A DNA stretch of 64,000 bases from Euborellia annulipes (GCA_023213315.1 JAKCPI010028329.1:1-64000), one strand, 5' to 3'. Counted from the first letter of the stretch, positions 47,300 through 60,000 are shown. Notes: generated from the letters alone by a model not told the origin. Translations and numbers: made by a program.

Positions 47300-48930
47300 C
47301 AACTTAAAATTCTATATAATAATGGAAAAATCATGAAATTTTTACCCTAAGCGGATCCCGGACATTTTGAACTCTAATCTTAAAATTTTAATAAAAAATA
47401 ATAACAATTTTGATATTTTAGCTGTGGAGACAAAACTAACAAGGAATGATGTGAAATCTTTAAGGTGCGCTTCTCGAAAAACCGTTAGGACACGATTGAC
47501 TACCGAGTTACTCTAGGCGGCAAGAGATGGCGTTAGTTTTCCCCATAGGAATACAAGGGATTTATTCCATTTCATTTGAAAAATTCCAGCTAATTAATTA
47601 AAGGTAAAAAATTAATTATTTTTTAACACAATGATTACTAATTTAATTATCTATAAGTTATAGAACGGATTTTTTAAAAATATATTTTCTTTAAGGCGAT
47701 TAATCTAAAAAAAAAAATTATTTTTTCGAAAATCAAAAAAAGGGCTTCTATAAGTTGTAGATAATTTGAATAGCTTCAATTTTTAAAAAAAATTTGAGGT
47801 CGAGAGCTTCAAAATTGTGGCCGCTGAAAACTCCCAAAATTAGCACCCCGAGACGCGCACCTTAATTGAAAATTTTATATTACTCAAGGCATTGTTAGCT
47901 ATTAGACTACATAAAAACAATTTAGGTGATTTTAACAAATTTTTTTTTAAAAGGGGAGGCGATTTAATATTTTGTCTAGAGGCATCTCGGCGGCTCTATA
48001 TAGACAATATAATATGTATTATAATATATTAATGTACTATATGTATGTATAACGTTTATTTTGGTATTCCTTTCATTTTGTTTATTTAATATTTCTCCGA
48101 CTAATTAGTTTTTCTTTTGCTTTCCAATTTAAAATTACCTTGAATTTTTTTTTCTTTTAATAATCTAAGGTCGAATAGCGTTATGGTTATTTTTTCAATC
48201 ATCTTCACTTTTCTTAATTTGATATTGATGCGTTAAAATTCCATAAACTTTTCATCGTTGATTTATTCTAAGCTTTTTTTATAGACTTTAATCGATTGGG
48301 AGGGTAATAAAAAACCCTCAAAATTTTGGATACGATCGCAATACTTCCTCTCTTTATTTACATATATGAATAAGAGAATGAATGTGAAAATGCAAAATCA
48401 TTAGTGATGGTCACCTATACTAAGGTTGTTTTTCTTATTAAGTGAATGTGTGTGGAGGCAAAGTCACGGCCAAGGTTATCATCTATGATTATCGTTATAA
48501 GAAGGAAGTGTTTTGTTTATTCAGAGTAGGCCTAATTATAAAATTTAATTCATTTGAATTATAATAAAAAGAACTCTATTGATGATTTTTTTACTAATTG
48601 TTCCATTATCAAAAGCCATTATAATTTTTTTCATCGATATTCTTCTTCTGGTTGCCCATTGCGGGGTTGTTCTTCCATTCATATTTCTTCATAGAAATTT
48701 TTATAATTTTTTTAAACATTAATATTTTATAGTTCCAACTCCGCCCCGTGAGATTATGTTATTTTAATTTTAGGTTTTTTGAGTGAAAGAGGATGCCTTA
48801 TCTACAGCCACGATCTGCTTTTTGTAATTTTACTTTTTTTTTTGAGATTTTGAAAAGAAGGAAGAATTAAAGCTTTATAGCTTGACCACGTCATTAAATC
48901 AAAGCATATTAATAAATAGGACTGCAAGTA
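47300..48930. other. AT-rich noncoding
   Basis: No gene supported. A GTCACGGCCAAGG word (about 48465) also occurs near 6210. Confidence 0.5.
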
Positions 48931-48932
48931 GA

Positions 48933-49545
48933 AAAAATCTGGTGTGACTGGTCGCACAGCATACAACTTTCTCTTACCCTCGGTAATCGAAAGTTTTGTT
49001 CTGTGCTTGTCACACCAGATTTTTTGTGTCGATATATATTTAGTTTCCGACAGTACGGTACGATTTTCAAGATGTAAAATTTAAAGTATGTGAAAATATT
49101 TTTTTTTGTTACCCATGGCAACCATTTCTCCTATGTAGTACAGGAGTAAAGTGGTCTTCAGAAGATTTCAATGGAAAAATGAGAATATACATTTTAAAGA
49201 GCATATAAAAAATAATTGATTTATGAATTAAAAAAAAAAATCGTTGAACCGAATTTTGAGAAAACTGAAAAAGTGCATCAGTAAAGTGCTAGTACTTTTT
49301 GGTCGATTTTGTTCAAAAGCTTCGTGTCACGTCCCATGGGGGTGCCTAACTTAAATATAAAATTTCAATTTCTTTGCTCTTTTCGTTCTTGAGATATTTT
49401 GACCACACATACACACACACACAGACAGACCATGTCGCGAAAACAACTTTTTTGTCAAAATCTCGACATCGAATTTTCGACATGAATCCAATACTTTCTA
49501 TCTCTATATATTAACATATATAGAGGTAAGAAAAAAGTAAAAATA
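48933..49545 (-). repeat. RF1 copy 7 (full length)
   Basis: Both ends present, inverted orientation. X-box with one inserted base (GTTACCCATGGCAAC). Confidence 0.85.
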
Positions 49546-50229
49546 AGCAAGCTACACAGAAAAATTGTATTCTGGATGAATGAAATTATAGATTCTAACT
49601 TACTATTATTATACGTTTTTCGAATATTTTTCAATTTTTTGAGAATTTGTTTGATTTAGTGAATATTTAAATAAATTAAAACTTTTTATAATAAGATCTA
49701 AAAATATAAAGGTTTGGTAGATTTTCATTTATATCTCTTCTTTGGTGAAATTCCTGCTCCAACTTTTAAGAGCCGGCCGGTATTGTAGTTTCCAATGTAA
49801 AATAATAGTGACGACTTTCTTCATCACTGCTCAGTTATTATGATTAGAAAATTAAAATATTAAATTGCAGAATGTTAAAAAAAAGTTGATATCAAATGTT
49901 CAAAAATAATTTTAATTTCTCGGTTATTTCTAGGTTGTTGTCTTTCAAATAAAGTATTTTTTTTTCAATGAATTGAATTTTCTACAGGGCCTTTGAATTT
50001 TGAATGGAAATTATTATTATTATTTTCCTAAATTGATATCCCCTGCGAACTAAAAAGCAGCAACCAAATACACGTCCAAGGATTGAGAGCAACAAACCAG
50101 GAAGTTTGACATTTTGTTGATCATTGATTATACAAATGAAAGTGTGAATTTGTCACTTGGGTCGTTTATTAGCTAACAGGATTGTGTTTATGTTAAATAC
50201 CCTGAGTACTCACACGTTGAGAATCGGAT

Positions 50230-50520
50230 GCTCGGAACACCGACTTGAGATTCGGTTGGACGACACCGGCCAACTGACCATTTAATGAATGGCCATTGAA
50301 TTCATAGAGCTGAAGCTGAAGGTGCTTCCCCTCCCCTCCTCCCCCAGGAGGCTGTCGAAATCCCCCAAGTGGGAGAAGGAAAAGATCGAAGGTTGTTTGC
50401 TTTTACTTTTGGTCGCAATTCGTTTTCATCTAACGGGGACATTTCAGCCGGGAACTGCATTAACTATCATCACTCTCAGCGCGCACCTCTAACACTCTCT
50501 CTTTCCTTAAATTTTTCACA
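50230..50520. other. GC-richer unique island
   Basis: Not matched to any repeat here. Open frame of 67 codons from 50289 without a clear splice context. Possible promoter or untranslated exon. Confidence 0.2.
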
Positions 50521-50639
50521 ACTGTGTTGAGGGATATCCCGAAAAGATTCATTCTTGACAAGAGGAAATAATCACCTCTGATAATGTGATTTCACAATAA
50601 CTTGCTGGATAATGTCGTGATATATAATTAAATATTTAT

Positions 50640-50970
50640 TAATTCATATACCCGAAAAAATAAGGGTATGCCGCCGGGATTTGAACCACGGATCCTCCAA
50701 TTTGTACTCGGAGTGCCCTTACCACTAGACCACAGCACGGCTTTTAAGTGAGTTCATATACCCGAATGCCGTGCTGTGGTCCAGTGGTAAGGGCACTCCG
50801 AGTACAAATTAGAGGATCCGTGGTTCAAATCCCGGCGGCATACTCTTATTTTTTCGGGTATATGAATTAATAAATATTTAATTATATAAATTTCCGCTTC
50901 GCGGCTCACATACGCGATATATATAATATCTTAAATATTATATATAATTTCTTATTTATTAATATTATAT
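50640..50970. repeat. SINE-4: head-to-head pair of tRNA-like sequences
   Basis: GCCGTGCTGTGGTC-AGTGGTA-GGGCACTCCGAGTACAAATT occurs inverted (50668-50745) and direct (50768-50840). Both end in a GGTTCAAATCCC B-box and the CGGGTATATGAATTAATAAA tail. The acceptor stem pairs (ATGCCGT/GCGGCAT), but the anticodon stem does not pair well. Confidence 0.75.
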
Positions 50971-51049
50971 AGAGATTGTCTTGATATAGTTTGATGGTTT
51001 GAATCATTGGCTAGTAAGTATGAAAAAGAATAAGACCATTTTTGTTAGT

Positions 51050-51612
51050 TTAGTATTTATTTTCTCTTACCTATATATTAATAGTCTATAATTAGAGAGA
51101 AAAAGTATTGATTTCAAGTCATAAATTCGATGTTGAGATTTTGATGGAAATAGACGTTTTGAGGCTAAAAAGTTGGATCCTGCAAAAGATATCAAGAACA
51201 AAAAGAAAATAGGTATATTAATATTTAAGTTAGGTATCCGATTAGCACCTAACAAGAAGCTTTTGAACAAAATCGGACAAGGAATACTAGTATTTTACTG
51301 ATGTTTTCGAGTTTCTCAAAAATTTTTCTTTGAGCTTAAAAGCTTATTTTCACGTCTCGGGGAGGTACTTAACTTAAATATAAAATATTCAAGAAACAGC
51401 TCAAGCAGAATTTCAAAGAAAACTTTCGAGATTTAATTAAATATAAAATGTCAACCTCTTAGCTCAATTCCTTCCTTCATGCTTACAGACAGAGAGACAA
51501 AGTTACGAAAACTCCTTTTTTGGACTCAGGGGACATCAAAACGTGCATATCCATTAAAATCTCGACTACGAATTTTTGAAATGTATCCAATACTTGGAAA
51601 GTAAAAAAAAAA
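51050..51612. repeat. Two partial RF1 copies in inverted arrangement
   Basis: Plus-oriented 5' part (51050 to about 51330) meets a minus-oriented 5' part (about 51345-51612). Confidence 0.65.
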
Positions 51613-51668
51613 CAGTCCGTCTGTTAGAAACGTATTGACTCTGAAACTACTCGATGGATTTTCATAGC

Positions 51669-52582
51669 TTTTTACTTTCTCTTACCTCTATATATATGTT
51701 AATATATAGAGAGAGAAAGTATTGGATTCATGTCAAAAATTCGATATCGAGATTTTGATGGATCTTCACGTTATGAGGTCCCCTGAATCCAAAAAAGTGG
51801 TTTTCGAGACATGGTCTGTCTGTGACTGTGAACAAAATATCTCAAGAACGAAAAGCGCTAGGAAGTTGAAATTTTATATTTAACTTAGGCACCCGCACGG
51901 GACTTGACACGAAGCTTTTGAAAAAAATCGACCAAGAAGTACTATTACTTTACTGATGCACTTTTTCAGTTTTTTTTTTTCGATTTTCTCAAAATTCCCT
52001 CCAAAGATTTTGATAAAAATTCAAAAATCAATTATTGTTTAGATGCTCTTTAAAATGTATATTCTTATTTTGCCATTGAAATCTCCTGAAGACCACTTTA
52101 CTCTTGTACTCCGGAGAAAAGATAGGAGAAATGGTTGCCATGGTACCAGGGGCGTATATAGAAATTTTTTTCGGGGGGGGGGGGCCCGAACTCAAAAATT
52201 TTTCTGTGGAAAATTTTTTTTTAAGAAACAATTTTTTTTTCACACGAAATTTTTTGCGGAACATTTTTTCCTTTGCGGAACCAAAGTTTTCCATCCTGCG
52301 GAAAAATTTGTTGCGCTGATATCTGTATATCTCTATATATGTATATGTGTTTGGGAAATTTTGGGGGGGGGGCCCGGGCCCCCTCGCCCCCCCCCCCTTA
52401 TATACGCCCCTGCATGGTACCAAAATATAAATATTTTCCTATACTTATAAATTTTACATATTGAAAATCGAATGTACCGCACTGTCGGAAACTAAATACA
52501 CGTCGACACAAAACATCTGGTGTGACAAGCACAGAACACAACTTTCGATTACCGAAGGTAAGAGAAAGTTGTTTGCTGTGCG
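51669..52582 (+). repeat. RF1 copy 8, interrupted by a MITE
   Basis: RF1 from TTTTTACTTTCTCTTACC to a cut palindrome, with an insert at 52147-52412. Confidence 0.85.
52147..52412 (+). mobile_element. hAT-like MITE inserted in RF1, 8-bp duplication
   Basis: CATGGTAC at 52139-52146 and 52413-52420. Ends CAGGGGCGTATATA / TATATACGCCCCTG. Interior has G and C runs and a TGCGGAACATTTTTTCC-type segment. Confidence 0.9.
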
Positions 52583-52589
52583 AAAAATT

Positions 52590-53620
52590 TTATCGTCTAG
52601 GATTTGACGGGTATCCCTTAAATCATGAATCAACCACCTCTGGATAGGAACACTAATAAGTTAAATAGGAAATTTAGAAAAATACTTTTTTATTATTAGC
52701 TATTCATAAAGAATGAATGGAATTTCAAATCTTCACTAGAGGTTATTTATTTATTTATTTATTTTTTTTGTGATAACTCATTTGCATTTCACTTCGCTAT
52801 ATTAAATTTAAAATTTTTTTTAATGAAATCGAATCAGATCGCAAGGTCACAAATAATTTCTTTTATTAACCGGAAATGAGTGACAATTTTTGATTACGTT
52901 ACCTTTTTAACACCAGAGAGATAAATTAAATTTTAAGTCATAATTATTTGAAAAGGATATAATTATGGCCCAATTTCCTTACGAGCTCGATCTGATTCAT
53001 AAACCACGAGACACTCAACTTCCTTTATTCAAATCAGATGGCAATCAGAATTTATCTGAATCTTATCATAATAATATATATTTCCATATAAAACTGTTCT
53101 TCCCTTTATTGAGCTATGTTATGAGATAACGACCCTTCATCATTCGTAATGTCCATCTGTCTGCCCTCTGCTCGCTCGTTTGACCAATTTCGTGTTAAAA
53201 TTTCGAAATAGAGTTTTTACGAAAATACTCAGGTCCTCGCAAATACTCATTTGATACTGCTCTGAAATTTTTTGCAAGTTTTCCCTTTGAAATATATTGA
53301 GAATCAATCATTAAATTATGTCTTATGTTTCCTTTTGAAAAAGCATAAAAATTGTTAATTATTTATTTTTTTCTAAGAATAACCCTCATAGGAATATATT
53401 GAAAATTGCGCAAGGAAATGCGAGGGCCCGCTTCAGGTGGCATGGTCTAGGGGGCAAATTAATTACCAGTATATAATAATTTAAAAATACCTCAATAAGT
53501 GAAGCGTTAAAACTAATTGGGGCTTTGGACAACCAGTTGAATTTTGGGGCTCCTAGTCGTTACACGTTGGAAAAAATAATACAATATACATACAGTCACG
53601 AAAATTTGGGCACTATTATG
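52590..53620. other. AT-rich noncoding
   Basis: Nothing recognised. Confidence 0.5.
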
Positions 53621-53628
53621 GAAAATTT

Positions 53629-54298
53629 TATTACTTTCTCTTACCTATGTATATATGTAATATATATATAGAGAGAAAGTATTGGATTCATGTCAAAAAT
53701 TCGATGTCGAGATTTTGATGGATCTTCACGTTTTGAGGTCCCCTGAATCCAAAAAGTGGTTTTCGCGACATGGTCTGTCTGTGGGTGGGTGGGTGGGTGG
53801 GTGTGTGTTCAATTTTAAGGATGAAGGAATTGAGCTACGAGGTTGAAATTTTATATTTAAGTTAAACACCCCCGGGACCGGAAAAATAAGCTTTTAATCA
53901 AAATCGGCCAAAGAGTACTAGTACTTTACTGATTTACTTTTTCAGTTTTTTTCGATTTTCTCAAAATTTGCTCCAACGATTTTTTTTAAAATTCAAAAAT
54001 CAATTATTTTTTAGATGTTCTTTAAAATGTATATTCTCATTTTGCGATTGAAATCTTCTGAAGACCACTTTACTCTTGTATTTCATAGGGAAGATAGGAG
54101 AAATGGTTGCCATGGTAACAAAATATAAATATTTTCCCATACTTATAAATTTTACATCTGAATTCAAATGTTCCGTACTGTCGGGAACTAAATATATGTC
54201 GACACAAAAATCTGGTGTGACAAGCACAGAACACAACTTTCGATTACCGAAGGTAAGAGAAAGTTGTGTGCTGTGCGCCAGTCACACCAGATTTTTTT
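53629..54298 (+). repeat. RF1 copy 9 (full length)
   Basis: Complete, with (GGGT)n, intact X-box GTTGCCATGGTAAC and full palindrome. Close to copy 2. Confidence 0.9.
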
Positions 54299-54573
54299 CA
54301 GCTCCAAAATGCTAAAAATGATTTTAATTCTAATTTCAACAATAAAACACAAAATTCATAATTAGAAAAAAAAAATATGTAACTTATTAGAAAAAAATAT
54401 TTTTTTTTGTTAATAATAAATAAACTATCATTCTTAACATTAAAAAATAAATAAATAAATAAGACACTGCACATTTTCCCGTTGGAGAAGTCAAACATTT
54501 TTTTTAGAATGTTTAAATATTGTATCTTGCTCATGATTCCTTCACCAAAAGAGTAAATTTCCAACATCATTTT

Positions 54574-54834
54574 CAGGCCGTAGCGAGCTTAATTCGCGCC
54601 CGGGGCACAATACCTTTTTAGCGCCCCCCCCCCCCCCCCATTCGAAAACCATATAATATTATATGTAAAATATACAAAATTATTATATTACACTGGCACT
54701 AAATTTAAAATATATTTTCCAGAAATCAATTATAATAAAAATTATCCAGCAATTTTTTGTTTTGCAGACCATTTGGCGCCCCTTTGCAAGTAGCGCCCGG
54801 GGCATGATGAGGGGGGGGCCTCACTACGCCACTG
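54574..54834 (+). mobile_element. MITE M2, copy 2
   Basis: CAGGCCGTAGCGAGC ... CACTACGCCACTG; interior as at 6931-7192. Confidence 0.7.
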
Positions 54835-54887
54835 GCTTAAGTTGGTTTATTTGAGAAAGAAAAACGGGAAATTTTCAGCAATTTTTT

Positions 54888-55002
54888 ATTAGTTTACAAA
54901 GCAATATAATATTTCCAAATATTTTAGAGACGTATCGGCACCCCTTCTCAGTGAATTTCGAAATATTTGGAAATAATGCCTTGTAAACTATTTTTCCTTT
55001 TT
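54888..55002 (-). ncRNA. Degenerate hammerhead-like element with a long stem I
   Basis: Outer arms TAGTTTACAAGGC / GCTTTGTAAACTA and TTTCCAAATATTT / AAATATTTGGAAA pair. The core (minus) reads CTGAGAAGGGGTGCC then GATACGTC, with two changes from CTGANGA/GAAA. Confidence 0.35.
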
Positions 55003-55103
55003 CAAATGTTAAAACCAATATTTCCGAGTTAAATATTTATTCTGGGCCAAATTACCTTAAAACTTAACTTTTATTTTAGAAAATTGTTTAGAAATATTTT
55101 AGA

Positions 55104-55770
55104 AAAATCTGGTGTGACTGGCGCACAGCACACAACTTTCTCTTACCTTCGGTAATCGAAAGTTGTGTTCTGTGCTTGTCACACCAGATTTTTTGTGTCG
55201 ACATGTATTTAGTTTCCGACAGTACGGTTCATTCGATTTTCAAGATGTAAAATTTATAAGTATGGCAAAATATTTATATTTTGTTACCATGGCAACCATT
55301 TCTCCTATCTTTTCTATGGAGTACAAGAGTAAAGTGGTCTTCAGAAGATTTCAATCACAAAATGAGAATATACATTTTATTGAGAATCTAAAAAATAATT
55401 GATTTTTGAATTTAAAAAAAAATCGTTGGAGCAAATTTAGAGAAAATCGAAAAAAAACTGAAAAAGTGCATCAGTAAAGTACTAGTAATCTTTGGCCGAT
55501 TTTGTTCAAAAGCTTCGTGTCACGTCCCATGGTGGTGCCTAACTTAAATATAAAATTTCAACCTTCTAGCTCTTTTCGTTCTTGAGATATTTTGTTCACA
55601 GACACACACACACACAGACAGACCATGTCGCGAAAACCACTTTTTTGGATTCAGGGGACCTCAAAACGTGTATATCCATCAAAATCTCGACATCGAATTT
55701 TTGACATGAATCCAATACTTTCTCTCTCTATATATATTAACATATATATAGAGGTAAGAGAAAGTAAAAA
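55104..55770 (-). repeat. RF1 copy 10 (full length)
   Basis: Both ends present; intact X-box GTTACCATGGCAAC. Confidence 0.9.
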
Positions 55771-55784
55771 GGCTATATAGCGCT

Positions 55785-56510
55785 ACAAATTTCGTTTTTT
55801 AGTATTATTGTATAATAGTAAAATCTGTGAAATAATTAATATAATCAATCAATGGAATGTAATGTATATTTTTTATTCTTCCTAAGTTTTAATTTTATTT
55901 TTTAATAAATTTATTTGTATAAAAAATATGTTTTTGTAACAGGAGTGAACAGGAGAATAAAATATTAGAGGAGTGTGTTGGCGCCAAAAAAATTAACCTC
56001 CTCTCTTTTTTTGATCTCCGGGTAAATCATTGGAAATTAATCATATAAATTATAGGTATAAGAAAATCTTTATAATTAAATAAAATATCTGATTTGTGCT
56101 GCACTCTTGTGGAAACTTTAAAAATTATACTTATAATTCTAAAAGTCTCCACAGGGTTGCAGCACTAATCAGCCTGAGATATACTCTTAATTTATTAATA
56201 TATGATAAATTACCAAATATACCCGGAGATTAAAAACAGAGAGGAGGTTATTTTTTTTTGGCGCCAACACACTCCTTTACTATTCTATTCTCCTGTTCAC
56301 TCTTATTATAAAAAGACCATATTTTTAATACAAGTTTATTAAAAAATAAAATTAAAAAGTATGAAGAATATTTATTAATTAATAATCAGTATATAAATAT
56401 TAACAATTAATTAATTATTATGTCCAAATTTCAAGATCAATTACTCCACAGATTAGGCCCTACTACTATTATAATACTGAAAAACGAAATTCGTAGAGCC
56501 GTAATCATCT
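55785..56510. repeat. Very long imperfect palindrome
   Basis: Arms of about 330-350 bases around a centre near 56145. Matching words include CTACAAATTTCGTTTTTTAG, GAGTGAACAGGAGAATA, GTGTTGGCGCCAAAAAAA and TGCTGCA. Confidence 0.85.
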
Positions 56511-57129
56511 CAAAAATTTTATATTTTCTAAAGTAAAATTAAGTTTCAAGGAATGGAGGAGAATTGTTTGATTAAAAAGCAATTCTTTTTTCAGAGACTT
56601 TTTTGGTTATCGAAACGGGATGCATCCTGGTTCCATTTTGGTTTGTGTTCGCGTCCCCCATTTACTTAGGGATCCGAGCATTTGCCCAAAGGGTTTCAAT
56701 TAGAGCCTATGGTTGATAGATAAAAATTTAACTCATCTTTATTTTTTATACTTAGGACTCGTAATTAATTTTTGCTTGGGATTAAATAAAACAATTATAT
56801 AGAAAAAATTTTATTTTATTTAATATTTACATACATTTAGAAAAAAAATATTTAATAATACATAAAAATAATTTATTCATTTATTATTAATTAGACATTT
56901 TAATTAATATTTTGTATTCTTGATTGTATTCATTGATTTTGTATTCTTTTCAGAATTATCGAGACGAGCTGATCAAGAGGAACAAGTCATTTGAAAAGAA
57001 AAGAGTATTATTTTGAAAAAACATTAACTTTACTTTGGTGGGTAAAGTTTTTTTTTTTTTTTTTAATTCCCCTTTTTCGGCTGCAGAGGCCATTAGGGTT
57101 TTAATTTTACATATATTTTAAATTACATT

Positions 57130-57275
57130 TATTATACCGATGGCAACCGGGGGACGTTCTACACGCTGATTTCTGGGGGTCACCTATCCCAGATTTCGCC
57201 GCGCTTGGCATTGCTTAACAGCAACGATTGTGGTGACTGTTGCTCTACTCCGTTGCCAGGCCCCCGGCTGGGTGG
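57130..57275 (-). repeat. SINE-5 copy 2
   Basis: Minus strand GCAATGCCAAGCGCGGC and ATCAGCGTGTAGAACGTCCC match 4855-4985. Confidence 0.65.
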
Positions 57276-57414
57276 GTAAAGTTAAAAATGAATAAACAAA
57301 TTATAAATAAATATAAATACTTGTAATAAAAAGTCGAAAGACAAATAAATAAAAATCATTTGAAACAGATAATATTATTGGTCATTGATAACCTATATTG
57401 ATAGTGGGTATTAA

Positions 57415-57605
57415 GAGTCTTGGATGGGCCATCCACCTCCCCAACCATCCTCCCAGGCGCGCAACGCCTTTTATACCTTCTCCCCCCACTCTACAGGCTC
57501 CGAGGCATGCGCAGAGAGAAGTTGGAGAGCGGCGACGGCCGCCGCTTCACCCCTCCTTTCACGCGCATGCGATGGAACTTTCTTTCATCCATCTTTCTTA
57601 ATATG
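57415..57605. other. GC-richer unique island with NRF1-like sites
   Basis: Two GCATGCGC / GCGCATGCG words (about 57507 and 57562) lie in a GC-rich segment. Three overlapping open frames; none has a clear exon boundary. Possible promoter of an unseen gene. Confidence 0.25.
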
Positions 57606-58302
57606 GGCAGTAAGGAAAAGGATTTTTTTTTTAATAGGATTTTGGGAAAGAAGGAAATTATTAATTAAAGAAAAGAGAAAAAAAAAATTAATGGCAGAAT
57701 AAAAATTAATTTTGAATAAGAAGAAAAAATTATTAAAATATTAAAAGCAATATTTCTCTGTTAAAAAAATAAAATTTTCATATTATACTTACATGTTGTA
57801 TATAAATTAACTGAAATAAAATATTTTTATTAAAAAAATTAATATTTAATTCACCTTTCAGTTAAAATAATATACAGTAAGTATTTTATTATTCAAAAAA
57901 ATTAGATTTTTAAGGAGTGGTTACAGGCAAAAATGTTTAATTATTGGCTGCATCCAATTCTTGAACAGCCACGATTCGCTATATAGTCAAAAAAATTTAT
58001 TTCTGAAATCAACTAAAATTTTTTCTACTGATTCAAAACTGATTTTAATTCTCCCTTAAATTTTTTCTCTTTTCTTTAATTAATAATTTCATTAGTTTAC
58101 CTTAAAGAAGAACTTGACAACGACATCTCTTCTACCTTTAAAGGTAAGTTAAGACAATCTGAAATAAAAATGAAACAAGATCATAAAATTTTGTTGCAAA
58201 ATCTTTATACAGGGATAATAAATAGAATTCTCTAATGGTCGTCTGTCTGTCCGTTCGTCACGCTCTGAGCAACTACATGTAGAAATGAAGTATTACACTT
58301 AT

Positions 58303-58535
58303 CAAAAAATCTGGAGTGACTGGTCGCACAGCACACAACTTTCTCTTACTTTTGGTAAGAGAAAGTTTTGTACTGTGCTTGTCATACCAGATTTTTTGAG
58401 TTGACATTTGGAATTCAAGATATAAAACAGAAAAATATTTATATTTTGTTACCATGGCAACCATTTCTCCTCTCTTTCCTATGAAGTAGTAGGAGTGAGT
58501 ACAAGAGTAAAGTGTGCTTCAAACAATTTGCAGGA
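58303..58535 (-). repeat. RF1 copy 11 (3' half)
   Basis: Palindrome and X-box (GTTACCATGGCAAC) kept; the 5' half is missing. Confidence 0.75.
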
Positions 58536-58559
58536 CAATACAGTAATAAAAACTATTCT

Positions 58560-58636
58560 TTGAATACACAACTTTGTGATTGACAATAGGAAGTGCTATT
58601 TAGATTTGGTGTCAATCACAACGTTTTGTATTCATC
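58560..58636. repeat. Hairpin
   Basis: TGAATACACAACTTTGTGATTGACA-type arm and its inverse. Confidence 0.65.
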
Positions 58637-58887
58637 TGTATATTGGCCCTTCTGTATTGTCCGTCTTTAAACATGGATATCTGTGGAAATTAAATTTTAA
58701 ATGTTAAATGGGGGGGGGGGACCTAGTTTGCAATATTAATAACATTTGAAGGAGCCTGTGAACTTTAATTTATTGATCTGGATAGGAATGGCACCTGGTA
58801 AAGAATAGAGGCACACTCACAACTCTCTTTTCGATTTAATTTTTATTAACTTTTAAAGAAATCTTTTATTCTAATTTCTCTCTATAC

Positions 58888-59155
58888 CAGCGTTTTGCAA
58901 ACTGGGAGGCGCGGACTATTCTAAGGGGAGGCTTGCTTAGGCGAAATTAGCTACAGCGAGCAATTTTCTAAATGGCTGTTAAGTTTTATAAATAAAATAA
59001 TAGTTTGCATTAATAAAATGTTATCAATAAAAATTTTTGTGTTTGTATTATTTTATAAAATAAGGGAGGAGGGAGGGGGGGGGGGGGGCGTCATACGATT
59101 AAATATTTTTAAGGGAGGCGTGGCAACATAAGGTTGAAAAACCACTGCTCTACAA
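58888..59155 (+). mobile_element. hAT-like MITE
   Basis: Starts CAGCGTTTTGCAAACTGGGA and ends AAAACCACTGCTC; GGGAGGCGTGGC interior; related to the outer element at 33574-34435. Confidence 0.6.
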
Positions 59156-59397
59156 TAATAATTTTGCATATTAAATTATTTTAAATAGAGGTGTTATTTA
59201 AATTAATCAATTTGGATTTTTCTTTATGCTTGCATGACTCGCAATCAATAAAACATTTTAATTATGTTACTTTGAAAAATTATCGGTGGACAAAATATAT
59301 ATGGAATATTATGAGATTAATACACCAGCCTTGATTGTCACCTCATTTTATATTGCAAATATTTCGACCAGCATCTCGTCAAATCATCTGCGATACT

Positions 59398-59784
59398 CAG
59401 TGGCTGATTTCCTATTAGGCTGAGTACCCTGGAAGCCCTACGGCGGCAAATTTTGTACGGATAACTAATTTCGACATTGAGGGTTTTATGAATTTTTATT
59501 TAGACGAGAAACTTTTGTTTTGTATCCAATTTTAGATTTATTTCAGTTACATAAGTTAATATTCGTAGGTAACAGGAGAAAATTACAAAGCACCAGGCTT
59601 CTAGAGAGGCTGAAAAATGTACAAAAATCCTACCCTTCTGACAAGAATAGGCAAGGGCTGACTTTGGCCTAGGCTAACGAGGCAATTGATTCCAACTATT
59701 TTTATACATTTATTAAATAATATATTTTATTTTTACGAAATAAAGTTTTTGCCTAGGGCCCAAAAGAGTATAAATCCGCCACTG
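59398..59784 (+). mobile_element. MITE M4
   Basis: Ends CAGTGGCTGATTTCC / TAAATCCGCCACTG, with GGCCCAAAAGAG before the right end. Confidence 0.55.
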
Positions 59785-60000
59785 AAAATAGGCGCCAAAA
59801 TCGAAAATCTGCTAATCTTCTTCTTTATATATATAATTCTTCTGTACGTGTGTATGTGACTGAACTCCTCCTAAACGACTGAACCAATTATGATGAAATT
59901 TTCTGTGTATGTTTGTGAGAGTCCCGGACAGGTTTTGTTTCACAAATAACAATAAGTTAATGAGTAATTAACCGTTAAAATAAGAAAAAATAAAAATTAG

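Noticed and set aside
50768..50840. tRNA-Cys-like gene
   Set aside because: The anticodon stem does not pair and the sequence is duplicated head-to-head in a repeat.
52028..52450. 131- and 135-codon open frames on both strands
   Set aside because: Cover the MITE nested in RF1; composition follows the repeat.
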